Below are positions 42,487 through 54,000 of a stretch of DNA of 64,000 nucleotides, piece after piece. This DNA is from Azolla caroliniana (taxonomy: Eukaryota > Polypodiophyta). The notes under the pieces were generated by a model. It searched no databases. It was not told the DNA's origin and saw only the letters and a program-made list of their open reading frames with translations. Made by a program: the position numbers and the translations under genes. Within the stretch, counting starts at the first letter, position 1. Every line of letters starts with the position of its first letter. The stretch is taken from the NCBI GenBank assembly GCA_043228905.1, contig JBHGNT010000004.1, forward strand, positions 13,516,001 through 13,580,000. The letters run 5' to 3'.

Positions 42487-43302
42487 TGTCGTAAAGGGAG
42501 ACGACCGATTTCTGCCATCACGATTCCACACTTGCCTCAACTAGAACCACGCATCTCAACTTGGTTCGGTGACCCAACACTCCTTGGAGATCCACCTGAT
42601 TTCACTCATTGGAGTTGATTTACATTGTAAACTCAAAGTTCTTTAGTATTATTGTTCTTAGGTATTATTTGCATTATTTTGGAAGAAATGTTGTGTAGTC
42701 AAAACCATGTAATGTATTTCATGTGCACCATATAACGCACATGCAAAGTTTCTCTACATGTGTGCCACATGGTCCACATGCTTTATATCGCGCACATGCA
42801 CAAGCTTCTATGGGTGTGTGCCACGTGGCCTACATGTAATGACATCAATTTAGTATAAGAGGGGAGGATTATTTTCATGGAGGGGCAGGAAAACAATCAA
42901 AGAGTCCTATTTTTGTAAAGGGTTTTTCTCTCGAAGAAATAGTGAATTTCCTATTTTTTTGGCATTTCTTCTTTGACTACGCTTGAGGAGTAGCGTTGTA
43001 GGGTATTATCTTTATAACTCTCAATTCTGACATTTGTTTTCAATGTTCTATAGCCTGTTGGAAAGCTCTTCTAGAGGACTTTCCAATGTGTTTGCACACT
43101 TAATTTGGTTACGTAGGTGGAACGATATAAGGTTTTTTATCTTCACGGGTAGGGCTACAAACCACTCGTGACTATTGAGATACTTCCGATTCAACTTCTC
43201 ACTCTTCTCTTTCGTCTTCTGATTTCCACTCTCCTGGTTCAGAACTCCAGCGGTTCCGCCCGGACATGCCAAGATTATATACGTGATGTGCTTTGACACG
43301 AC
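42487..43302 (+). repeat. gypsy A LTR, flanked on both sides by internal sequence
   Basis: It starts TGTCGTAAAGGGAG and ends ACACGACA; 816 bp. To its left is the 3' end of a gypsy internal region and to its right are the primer-binding site and gag. It therefore served as 3' LTR of one copy and 5' LTR of the next. It is roughly 90% similar by eye, at its start, to 47612-48442. Confidence 0.75.
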
Positions 43303-43304
43303 AT

Positions 43305-43323
43305 TTGGTGAACCTGACGTGAA
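43305..43323 (+). other. gypsy A primer-binding site
   Basis: TTGGTGAACCTGACGTGAA just inside the LTR, matching 972-989 with one base changed. Confidence 0.6.
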
Positions 43324-43365
43324 AATGGGCGGCAAGGAGAGTGAGTTCTTTGGGATTTTACCTCT

Positions 43366-44244
43366 TTGAATATGGATGCAACACAACTTCAATCAATTCT
43401 AGAAGCGGTTCTCACAGGGAGGGAGAGGAGTTCAAACCTAGATCGAGTTGTGGATGGGGTATTAGAGAAGTTAGGTCCATTCACTGGAAAGGATGTGACC
43501 CGATTTTTGCAAGTGTTCGATGCGGAGATGTTACATCGCAATATTCCCACCGATTTGAAGAAATCCAACTTCCATCGTGTGGTAGATTCCGATGTTCTTC
43601 CTATCATAGAAGAGCTTCAAATGCAAGATGTTGAATGGGAAGCATTCTATTGTGATTTGCTCAGTGTTTTTAATTATGTTGATTCGACCAAGATGGATCG
43701 GTGGGCATTTGAAGCTTGGGTGGAGTTGAACAAGAAGCATGGGTCAGTTCTAGAAACCCTTACTAATTTTGAAGCAAAGTTCCGACAACTCTCAGTTCGG
43801 GAGCAAACTTTGCTTGAACCAGAGAAGGTGGTTCTCTTCCTTCACTCGGTTCCCTCTGCGGATAGGGTAGAGCTAGGAAAACTCATGGAATCAGGTGAAA
43901 CTGAAACAGGTTTAGAGAAGGACTGGAGCCGAATTTGGTCCATCGGCCTTCGATATGAGAAAAGAAGAACATGGTTGGGCTCGAAAGGACCTGGAAATGC
44001 TACTCCGACCTCCTCTTTGAAGACAGGAACAAGGATTGAGGCATCTATGGAGAAACCACAACCAAGTGAAGTAGATGACCTAGTGAAGCAATTCATGGAG
44101 TGGAAGATTTCTTACATGTCGAAGGTGCAACATGAGCCACAAGTGCAAGGAACTCTTCTGATTAGGGATTTTCGATGCTTATGGTGTGACAGTTTGGAGC
44201 ATCGAAGATTAGAGTGTGCGGAGCATCAGGAGGTGATGCAGTAG
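43366..44244 (+). CDS. gypsy A gag, intact frame
   Basis: The frame has 292 codons. It begins 64 bp after the LTR with MDATQLQSILEAVL, contains GKDVTRFLQVFDAEML and a conserved Trp/Leu-rich core (EAFYCDLLSVF), and ends with the zinc knuckle CLWCDSLEHRRLEC (CX2CX4HX4C). It is the same gag type as 1-954. An alternative ATG one codon earlier (43363, MNMD) gives the same frame. The gag frame survives although pol downstream is heavily broken. Confidence 0.8.
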   Translation: MNMDATQLQSILEAVLTGRERSSNLDRVVDGVLEKLGPFTGKDVTRFLQVFDAEMLHRNIPTDLKKSNFHRVVDSDVLPIIEELQMQDVEWEAFYCDLLSVFNYVDSTKMDRWAFEAWVELNKKHGSVLETLTNFEAKFRQLSVREQTLLEPEKVVLFLHSVPSADRVELGKLMESGETETGLEKDWSRIWSIGLRYEKRRTWLGSKGPGNATPTSSLKTGTRIEASMEKPQPSEVDDLVKQFMEWKISYMSKVQHEPQVQGTLLIRDFRCLWCDSLEHRRLECAEHQEVMQ

Positions 44245-46405
44245 AACCTCATATTCTACAAGGATCGGTTGATCCACTCATCCATGAATCGTCAACCACT
44301 AAAGACAAATTTTGGGCGAGGAGGCATGAAAAAGCTCTTGGAGGAAGAAGAGCTTTGACATGCACAAGCAATTTTCCATTCTACTTCGGCTGCTATTCGA
44401 CTAATTGAATTGCGCAAGCAAGATCCAACTATTCAAACTGTTCTTATTGAAGATGGGTGTCAAAGGATTGGTTGGAGTGATCCAACTTTTCCCACAAATT
44501 ATGATGTGATGGTAGAGGAGAAGAGGATAAGAGAGGAAGCGTTGGATCGTGAATGAGTTCTAAAGAGGGCTGATTTTCGTTCTCCATCCGAAAAGAAAAA
44601 TTTGGACATGCAAAAGGCTGAACCAAACCCTGTACAAGTATCCAAAAAGTCATCTCCAACATTCCGGATGCGGACTGAATTGGAACAAGAGGTAGATGCT
44701 TCCTCTTTCATTGAAAATTATGTTCTAAAGCAACATGTCTTGGTTCCATTAGGAGACTTGTTGGCAGTCCCCAAAAAGGAAGTTCACGATGATTTACTGG
44801 AGAAGATGCGAAGAAAGAGAATTCCGGTTGATACAACAATGACCGCAAAGGAGGCTAGATGGAAAGAAGGATCTACACAAGTGCTGAAGCATGAAGATAA
44901 TATTCCGAGGAGCCACTTTACTCGGAATCACTAGGCTTGGGCAACTATAGAAACGAAAATACGACTTGGTGGTTTATTGGAGGCAGTCATGGCTCTGATT
45001 GATAGTGGCTCGAAGATAAACCTCATGTCCTTGGAGGTTTACAAGCAAGGACGGTGGTCGATGACTTCTTATCGCCATTGGAGGATTCGAGTAGCAACAC
45101 AATCATCAAAGGAGTTATCTAGAGCTTGACCAGATGTGGAGGTGTCAATCAGTGGTGTTACTGTGCTTCAACATTTCTTTATTTAGGATTCAACCACATA
45201 TCCAGTTATATTAGGGCAACCCTTTATGGTTGCTGCCCACATGGAGACCAAGGTATTGGATGATGGATCGGCCTATGCTCGGATCAAAGATATGGATGGT
45301 GGAAGGACAGGACAATTTCAGACAGTTCGACCTAATCATGAAAGAAACAAGGATAGTTTACATGTATCCTCTGATCAGTATTTTTAGATAGGACAATTGT
45401 AAAACAGGGCTATAATAGTCAGGGACAACAAAAGTCCTTGTATGAGAATAATTGTTCCGGAAATAATAAAGTGTATGTTTCTTATACCGGAGCAATCTCA
45501 TTTTCTTCTATTGATGATTTAAATCGTAAAAGCCAAGTAAATGTGGAAGAGATTCAGGTGATGCTTCTTAAACATCAGATTTTGGAACCAAATGATCAGG
45601 TGTCAGGAATTATGGATGAACTTTCCTTTGTGGATACCATTGGAGACTTGGAAAATTCTTTGTATTCAAATGAAGGTCAGTCATTTTCTATTCCGACCAA
45701 TTCAGTGGATATGTATGCTGAAATTGCAACATTTCAAAATCAGATGGATATGGTTGCTCGCATGTCCATACTAAATATAAGACAGTGGATCGGAAAGTCC
45801 GACCTGTAGTGGTACCATTGCCGGCTGATAGCATAGATAGGCTAAAAACGGTGAAGGAAGAACCAATGTTATGGGATCGGAGGATGATTGGTCATGTGTT
45901 TATGGAGTCTTCGCAAGGGAAGCTTCAGATAGGAGGGGGTGATTTCCTTAACCAAGTTGAAGAAAGCCAATTTCGAAAGATGTTATCTCAACATGGTTTA
46001 AAGGATTTTGCTTTTTCACCTTCAGAGATACATTGTGTGAACCCACAACTGGTGGAGCCAATGATTATCTTTACTGTCCCTCATATGCCTTGGAACTTGA
46101 AACCAATTCCTGTTCCAAGAGCTCATATTCCGAAACGCATTGAGTTGCTAAAAGAGAAGGTCCAGATGGCTATCTTGGAGCCTTCGAACGCTCCGTATTC
46201 TAACCAGTGGTTTACAGTGCCAAAAAAGAACGGATCTCTCAGGTTCATTCAAGATCTCCAACCAGTTAACAAAGTAATGATTCAGAATTGTGGAGTTGGT
46301 CCCATTGTGGATTCCTTCGCAGAATCTTTTGCAGGTAGAGCTATCTACTCCATGGCTGATTTGTATTCCGGATATGATCAATTTCAGCTTGCTTTGGATA
46401 GTAGG
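44245..46405 (+). pseudogene. gypsy A gag-pol linker, protease and RT start
   Basis: Broken frames give the linker (FIENYVLKQHVLVPLGDLLA), a retropepsin motif VMALIDSGSKINLMS near 44990, STTYPVILGQPFM, then RT: VPHMPWNLKPIPVPRAHIPK, EPSNAPYSNQWFTVPKKNG and IYSMADLYSGYDQFQLALDS. At 46405 it is cut by a minus-strand copia LTR; the rest of RT, RNase H and most of integrase are gone. Stops are numerous before 45440. Confidence 0.8.
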
Positions 46406-46455
46406 TGTAGAAGTGTATGTGCGGAAGCGTAAGACAACAGCTTGGTTGCGTAGCA

Positions 46456-46499
<44 letters not shown>

Positions 46500-46868
46500 G
46501 TACACAGAATACAGAGAGTACTCGGGAGAGACAGAGAGAGCAGAACAATAATCTATTACAAAACAATAATAGTTCTCTGTACATGAAACGTGCTCCACAA
46601 AACTATTTATACAAGTCCTGAGAGGACAGACAGAAGTACCACGTACTTCAATGCTCACTCGAGCGTCTAGCACTGACTACGAGACTATTAACTCCCTAGT
46701 AGTCTAGCTGCTACTAGGCTTCGGATTACTGATGGATCCGGCTAACCGGCTCCCTAGCTCACCGGCTCGCTTGCTCACCGGGTCACCGATCCGGCTCATC
46801 CTTCTGGATGCTGATTCGGCTCAAGCTTATTTAGCCGATCCGGATCCGGTTGAGCTTGCCGCTCAACA
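46406..46868 (-). repeat. copia LTR inserted in gypsy A
   Basis: On the minus strand it starts TGTTGAGCGGCAAGC and ends CACTTCTACA; 463 bp. It has a polypurine tract on its internal side (46869-46880), so it is a 3' LTR. The start is CCGG-rich, a TATAAATAG lies near 46600, and a pure GA run lies at about 46457-46495. The same LTR family is found, plus strand and split, at 57109-57300 and 58065-58254. Confidence 0.8.
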
Positions 46869-47194
46869 CTCCCCCTCAAGCTCAACTTGAGGTCGGATCG
46901 TAGTGTCAGTCTCCATGGTAGCCGGTCCTTCCACCTGGCTCCTTCTGGTGTCACTCCGCCTCGCTCGCGCTCCTCCTCCGGTCCTGTCCCGTTTGCCGCG
47001 ACCCTTTTGTTCCTACGCACCTCGACCTCCTCAGTCGGCATGTCTGCTCAATAGGCCCAATTCAGCTCCCTCGCTGCTGTGACTTCGACACTTGCCCATT
47101 CACCGATTCCTTCATGTTGGCGTCGACTTTCGCTGCCTTCTTGTCCTCTTGGCCTTGAATTGATCCGGTTCTTCCGAATCCTTCTTTAGAACCG
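46869..47194 (-). repeat. copia 3' spacer attached to LTR
   Basis: Matches the pol-to-LTR spacer of B, for instance CGCCTCGCTCGCGCTCCTC. It ends at GAACCGAAT and changes to gypsy sequence there, close to the homologous point at 42222. Confidence 0.65.
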
Positions 47195-47611
47195 AATGGA
47201 ACATATATCTTGTTAGAATTTGATGGAACTCTTCTTCGAATTCCGATTGTTGGTAAACGAATTAAACTCTTTAAACAAAGAGCCGCTCTTGTTCCTTACA
47301 TTTTGCAGGATGAACGATCCGTGGAAGCTAATTCAAATTGGGAAGAAGATGTTGAAGAAGAGGTGGTCCATGACGTGGCAACTACAAATATCCAATTAGA
47401 AGCGGTAACGATAGTTTCATCACATGATACTCGTCTAGAAGAGAAATTAAATGAGAAGTTTGAAGGGAAGAAGATGTCTCTCATGTCGATTCCGGAATTG
47501 AATGAAGATGATTGGCATGCATCAAATGTTCAAATAAAAGGAAAGAAGATTTTGGTTGAATTTTCTCCACTTGGCACATACCAGAGGATGTGCAGATTAG
47601 GAGGGGGTGCA
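47195..47611 (+). pseudogene. gypsy A integrase C-terminus
   Basis: Plus strand reads TYILLEFDGTLLRIPIVGKR, matching VVPIVGKRVKIFKKR of element D, then the acidic tail NSNWEEDVEEEVVHDVATTN shared with 42223-42486. The frame is open across the polypurine tract and 44 codons into the LTR, to 47743. Confidence 0.75.
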
Positions 47612-48442
47612 TGTCGTAAAGGGAGACGATCGATTTGTGCCACCATGATTCCACACTTGCCTCAACTACAACCATCCATCTCGACTTGGTTCGGTGACCC
47701 AACACTCCTTGGAGAACCACCTGATTTGATTCATTGGAGTTGATTTACATTGTAGACTCAAAGTTCTTTAGTATTATTGTTCATAGGGATTATTTGCATT
47801 ATTTTGTAGCAAATGTTGTGTAGTCAAAACCATGTAATGTATTTCATGTGCACCATATAACGCACATGCAAAGTTTCTCTACATGTGTGCCACATGGCCC
47901 ACATGCTTTATATCGCGCACATGCACAAGCTTCTATAGGTGTGTGCCACGTGGCCTACATGTAATGACATCAATTTAGTATAAGATGGGAGGATTATTGT
48001 CATGGAGGGGGGAAGGGGGGGGGGGGGGAACAATCAAAGAGTCCTATTTTTGTAAAGGGTTTTTCTCTCGAAGAAATATTGAATTTCCTATTTTTTTGGC
48101 ATTTCTTCTTCGTCTGCGTTTGAGGAGTAGCGTTGTACGGTATTTTCTTCATAACTCTCAATCTAGCGTCTGTTTTCGACGTTCTATAGCTCATTGGAAA
48201 GCTCTTCCAGAGGGCTTTCCAAATCTGTGTTTGCATACTTAATGTGGTTACGTAGGTTGAACGATATAAGGTTTCTTGACTTCACGGGTAGGGCTGCAAA
48301 CCACTTGTGACTATTGAGATACTTCCGGCTCGACTTCCCACTCTTCTCTTTCATCTTCTTATTTCCACTCTCCTGGTTCAGAACTCCAACGGTTCCACCT
48401 AGACACACCAAGATCTTATATGCGACGTGCTTCAACACGACA
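47612..48442 (+). repeat. gypsy A 3' LTR
   Basis: 831 bp, TGTCGTAAAGGGAG to ACACGACA. It has CATGTG/CACATG-rich U3 and a run of about 12 G near 48017-48030. Copia E sequence follows at once. Confidence 0.75.
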
Positions 48443-49997
48443 ACGCACCTCGTCCTCCTTGGTCAGCTTGTCGGCTCAACAGCCCCATCTTAGATCCTTC
48501 GCTGCTACGAGTCCAGCGCTTGTCAACCCATTGGTTTGTCCGTGTCAGTGTTGACTTCGGCGGCCTTCTCGTCCACTTGGTCTTTAGTTGATCTAGCTCT
48601 TCCTAATCCAAATGTTGAACCGAATCAGCTTCCTCCGATTCGTTCCAGATCTTGTCCGAGTTGGTAGTCTCCAACTCCTCTTTCGTTTTTAGGCCGTTCA
48701 CAACATCGAACCATGTCCAAGTCTTGGCCTTCTTCTTCCGGTACGGTCAGTCTTCTTGACTCTATTGCCCTTGCCGTTTACTCCGACTTGTTCGGATGTG
48801 CCGACTCCTTCGGTTGGCTTGCCTTCCTTTTTCTGCTTATCTCCCCCCTTGGTTCTATTTTCCTCTCTGGCTCCTTATCTAGTGCCATTTGTTCCCATTC
48901 TTGTTCCTATTCTCTCCCTCAAGTGCGGCACGTCGAGACCCTGAATGCCGAGCATCTCCGAAAAGTGCTGCAACTTGTCCCATCCGAGTGGCTTGGTGAA
49001 GATATCGACAACTTGCCGATCCATCTGAACATACCGAAGTTCAACTTCACCGCTTAGGACCCGCTCGCGAACAAAGTGATAATGCACTTCTATGTGCTTT
49101 GTCCGAACATGGAATATAGGGTTCATGGCGAGTTGTATTCAGCCTCAGTGCTCGACAGAGCCACTGTTGGCCGCTTTCTGCTCCATGCAACAGTCGTGCT
49201 ACCAAGAGAAAACATGAAACTAGAGGTGGATCGGTGATCCGATGCATCACCAGCCCAGTGGGCATCGGTATATCCGACTAGCTTCCCAGCTATACCATGT
49301 ATGTATAACAATTAACATACCGGAGTATCTGGTGTGCGCACTTAAGGTGCTCAACGGTCGGCTTCTACATGAACTGGCTGATCACCCCGACTGGATAATT
49401 CATGTTGGGTCGGGTGATCGTTAAGTATATAAGGCTTCTGACAATTGGTCAGAACTATTTCTCATCGCAGGCCGGTCCGGAGTCGGGACGTAGCTTCAGG
49501 TTCGGGACGTAGCTTCAGGTTCCGGTCCAGGGGTGTGGAGATCGGTTGGCATTCCGTCATGCCGAACTTGTACACCACATTCAACACATAGTGTCTTTGG
49601 GAGAGCACTATACCATCAGGGGTCCGGATCACCTAGATCCCAAGAAAATAATGAAGGTCCCCCAGGTCCTTCATTTCAAATGAGTCCGACAGTTGGGACT
49701 TCACTCGGCCGATTTCATCGAGTTCGGGTCCGGTGATGACTAAATCATCTACATAAAGAAAAATGCAAACCGGACCGTCCGGACAGTTCCGGATGAACAC
49801 TGAAGAGTCGGACATAGAGCCCACAAACCCCATCTTACGCAACCGGTGTGTGATCTTCGCATTCCAAGCTCGGGGGGTTTGTTTCAGACTGTAAAGTGAC
49901 TTCTTGAGTCGACACACTACCGACTTGTTCATCTTCGATTGGAAGCCAGGGGGTTGGGTCATATAGAGCCATTCTTCAAGATCACCTTGAAGAAGGA
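48443..49997 (-). pseudogene. copia E RT-RNase H remnant and 3' spacer
   Basis: Minus strand from 49997: GDLEEWLYMTQPPGFQSKMN, KKSLYSLKQTPRAWN, FLYVDDLVITG, KDLGDLHYFLGI, then RNase H KLVGYTDAHWAGD and [10 protein letters not shown], a deletion of about 130 bp, then [15 protein letters not shown] and IFTKPLGWDKL. Stops and frameshifts are frequent between 49320 and 49620. The pol stop is near 48875 and the spacer continues to the gypsy LTR at 48442. Both ends are cut. Confidence 0.8.
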
Positions 49998-51045
49998 AAC
50001 TACAAAAGGCATTGTATGGCTTAAAACAAGCACCTAGAGCATGGTATCAGAAATTAGTTGAATTGTTATCAAATGCAGGTTTTAAAGAGTCAGATGTAGA
50101 TCCATCACTATTTGTCAAGCACAATGGAAAAGAAATGGTAATCATTTGTATATATGTGGATGATTTGATTATTACAGGAAATAACCACACTAGAGTCAAA
50201 GAGCTAAAATCATTGCTAAAATTGAGATTCAAAATTTCTGATTTAGGTCAACTCAAATTTTTCTTAGGAATCGAAGTTGTGAAAACAGATGTTGGCATGC
50301 ATTTGATTCCATGGAAATATGTTTTGGATTTGTTGAAAAAATATGGCATGTTGAGTTTTAAACCATTTCAACTACCTTTAGATACAAATGCAAAATATCA
50401 CCTAAATGTTGGTAACAAAATACAAAATGTGCAGATGTATAGAAGTATTGTTGGATCGTTGTTATATGCTACAATCACACGACCAGCCATTACATACACA
50501 GTAGGTCTATTATCTCAGTTTATGCAAGAACCAACGGATATTCATTTAAATGCTTGTAGAAAGGTATTGGGATATTTGAAAGGTACATTAAATTATGGTT
50601 TATTTTATGCATACGATGATAATTTAACACCAAAAGGATATTGTGATGCCGATTGGGCAAGCTCTCCTTTTGATAGAAGGAGTACTTCTGATTTTGTGTT
50701 TATGCTAGGTGGTAAGACAATTTCATGGAGTTCAAAAAAGCAACCCACAGTAGCTCTATCATAGACTGAAGCAAAGTATAAAACACTATCTCATGCAACA
50801 TGTGAAGTAGTATGGTTGAATAAGTTATTACTAGATTTACTGGTACATCATGATAGGTTTGTGCTATTATGTGATAATATGTTGAGTATATACTTGGCAA
50901 AAAATCCTATGTATCATGCAAGGTCAAAGCACATTGAGGTGCAATATCATTTTGTAAGAGAGAAAGTACTATCAAAAGAAATAGATATAATGCACATAAA
51001 TACAGAATGGCAAGTGGCGATTTGACAAAATATCGTATACATAGA
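49998..51045 (+). pseudogene. copia RT-RNase H fragment, second family
   Basis: Plus strand: KALYGLKQAPRAWYQKL, IICIYVDDLIITGNN (YVDD), [57 protein letters not shown], a TAG at 50762, then TEAKYKTLSHATCEVVWL and HIEVQYHFVREKV. It differs clearly from the B/E/F family and is richer in AT. It starts abruptly next to copia E and ends at gypsy D. Confidence 0.85.
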
Positions 51046-54000
51046 GGACAACATGATCTGCTGGACTGAAACTCGAAGACCCCTACAGGTGAATTTCAGA
51101 AGTGGGGGAATGAAGAAATCTATGGTGGATGCCGATGCGACTCATCTGGATGCAATGCACTATGCTGCATCGGGCGGAAGTCGAGAAAGACAAGACTGAA
51201 GTTTCTAGAGCGGGAGCGACGTTTTGGACTTCCGTTCTCGAATATGAGAAGGGAAAAGTCACTTCGAACGAAGTAGAGCTTGCGGAGGTGATGTGCGACA
51301 ACCACGAGGTGTTCGTCGAAGAAAAGAGAAAAAGAATAGAAGAGCAAGGCCCATCAAAAAGACATGAAACAAGGAACGCAAAAAAGAAAGACGATGCAGA
51401 GATGAGTCAACCTTTACAAACGGAGGAATGAGAATCAAGTCGAAAAGGGGAGCCAAGCATACGAGTTGAAGAAACGGTTCGGCCCGTGAAGGTTGGTGTC
51501 GAAGACCCCCGCTCGGAGGACAAGGGTTATGCCTACCTATAAGCTAAAGTCAGACATAGAGCAGACAATGGACCTAAAGAAGATTCTCGAAGAACGAGTT
51601 CTTGATAGTCATGTGACTTTGTCCTTGAGGGAATTGCTTGGCATTACGAAGAAGGAGTTCCATGACACGATTGTGGACCATGTAAAGAGAAAAAGACAAT
51701 AATCGGACGAGGAAGAAGAGAAGCTGCAAAAAGCAAAAACGAACACCATAACAATGGCAAGAGACGAAGTCGATGAAGATATGGTGGACAACCACTATAC
51801 TCGACCTCATTGGGCACAAGCGACAATGGAGAAGCCGGTGAGAAGAAAGAGACCGTGGTAGCCTTGATTGACAACGGCTCGGAGATCAACCTCATGTCAC
51901 CGACTTCTACAAAAAAGGAAGATGACCAATCAATACAAATCACGGATGGAAGATTCGCGCGGCAACAAAGTCTACGGAGGACTTGTACGGAGCTTGTCCC
52001 AATGTCAAAGTCACAATCGGGGATGTGGAGATGGATCAACACTTCTTCGTGCAAGAATCAACATCGCATCCTGTCATCCTAGGGCAACCGTATATCACAT
52101 CATCTCGGATGGGGACCAAAGTGTTCGATAATGGAGCAGCCTTCGCACGAATAAAGAGTCTTGACAACCAAAGATCGATCCAATTCCTAACGGTGCGAGC
52201 CAATCATGAAAGGAATCGAGATAGTCTCGGAGGCGAATCCTCGGATTTTTAGAGCGGACTATTGAAGCATGGGGCACAAATAGTCCGAGCAATCACAAGA
52301 CCCCACAAGAAAGAAGAGTGCGTGGATTGCGAGGAGAGGCAACATGTGTCACACCTAGTGGCGCATGTAAACTAGTACTACCCGACAAGAAGGACAAGCG
52401 TTGGATACAAGAATTCCAGAAGATGCTGAAAGAAGAAAACATAATAGAAGAAGGAGAGTTCGTGACTCATATTATGGAAGAAGCCTCATTTAACGACAGC
52501 ATCGGCAAAATCGAGGAAGTTGTGGATCATTACGTGATTTCGGTTAACTCTGTCAACATGTATGCTATCATCGATGAATACTGTCGTGGCATCTCGATGA
52601 AGGAAGCTGACATCAACACAAAATATAAAACGGTGGATAAGAAGATCAAGCCAATTGCGGTTCCGCTACCGGAAGATAGCTGGCAAAACATGAAGGAAGT
52701 CGCTAACAATCCAATCTTAAGAGATCCGAAGACGATAGGTCATGTCTTCACCAAAGAGACGAAGGGGAAGCTACGAGTTGGAAAGGAGGATTTCCTTCTC
52801 CCTGAAGAGGAGCGAATATTTCGCGATATGCTTGAGAGACATGGCAAGGCTTTCGCATTCTTCCCACGAGAAATCGGATGTGCCGACCCAAAGGTTATAG
52901 AGTCGATGGTGATCTTCACGGTGCCTCATGTGCCTTGGAATTTGAAACCGATACCGGTTCCGAGAGCACACCTTCCAAAGCTGATCGAACTCTTAAAGGA
53001 GAAGGTGAGTATGGGAATTCTAGAACCATCGAATGCTCCTTATTCCGATAGGTGGTTCATGGTGCTGAAGAAGAATGGATCATTGCGATTCATCCAAGGT
53101 CTTAAACCCGTTAACAAGGTGACAATTTGAAATGCTAGAATCGGTCCGAGCGTGGACGAATTTGCCAAAGCGTTTGCGAGCCGGTCCATCTACTCCATTG
53201 GCGATCTCTACTCCGGATATGACCAATTCCAATTGGCGATCGACAGTTGGGACATTACAACCATGAGGACTCCGATCGGGCTTGTGCGGATGTGTACCTT
53301 ACCCCAAGGTGCAACGAACTCGGTGGCTCATATGGTGAAGGCCATGAATAAAGTCTTGAAGGATTGCATCCCGGACATCACGATGCCATTCTTGGATGAT
53401 ATTCCGATAGAAGGATGTTTGGATGAGGAGAAAGATGAATCGAAAGATAAGGAAGGTTGTTAAAGTTCGTTGCGGATCATCTGAAAGATTGCGAGAAGGT
53501 GCTTCAAAGGCTCGAAGATGCGAATTTGACATTTTCGGGAGAAAAATCCGCATTCGGGCAACCAGAGATCTTGGTGGTAGGTCACTTGTGTGGGGCATAC
53601 GGCCGGAAGCCTTCGCCATACAAAGTGAACGTGATCCAAGACAGGAAAGAAGAATGCGAAAACCAAACGAAGGTTAGAAGGTTCCTTGGAGCATGCGCAT
53701 TTTATCATATCTAGATTCCACACTACGCTCATGTCGCCGAACCATTATATGGACCACTAAAGAAAAGAATGAAGTTTGAATGGTGAAACAAGCACACAAA
53801 TGCGATGCGAAGATTGAAGAAACTGCTTCTTGAAGCTTTGGCACTAAGCAAAGCCGACTATGCCGAAGGGAAGCCGATTTACGTGACCGTAGATACGAGC
53901 CCAACCGGAATCGGGTGGGTCATCAACCAAGAAGGAGAAGAGAATACGCGGTATGCCATCCGGTTTGGAGCAAAGGTTCTCAGCAAACGACAACAAAGAT

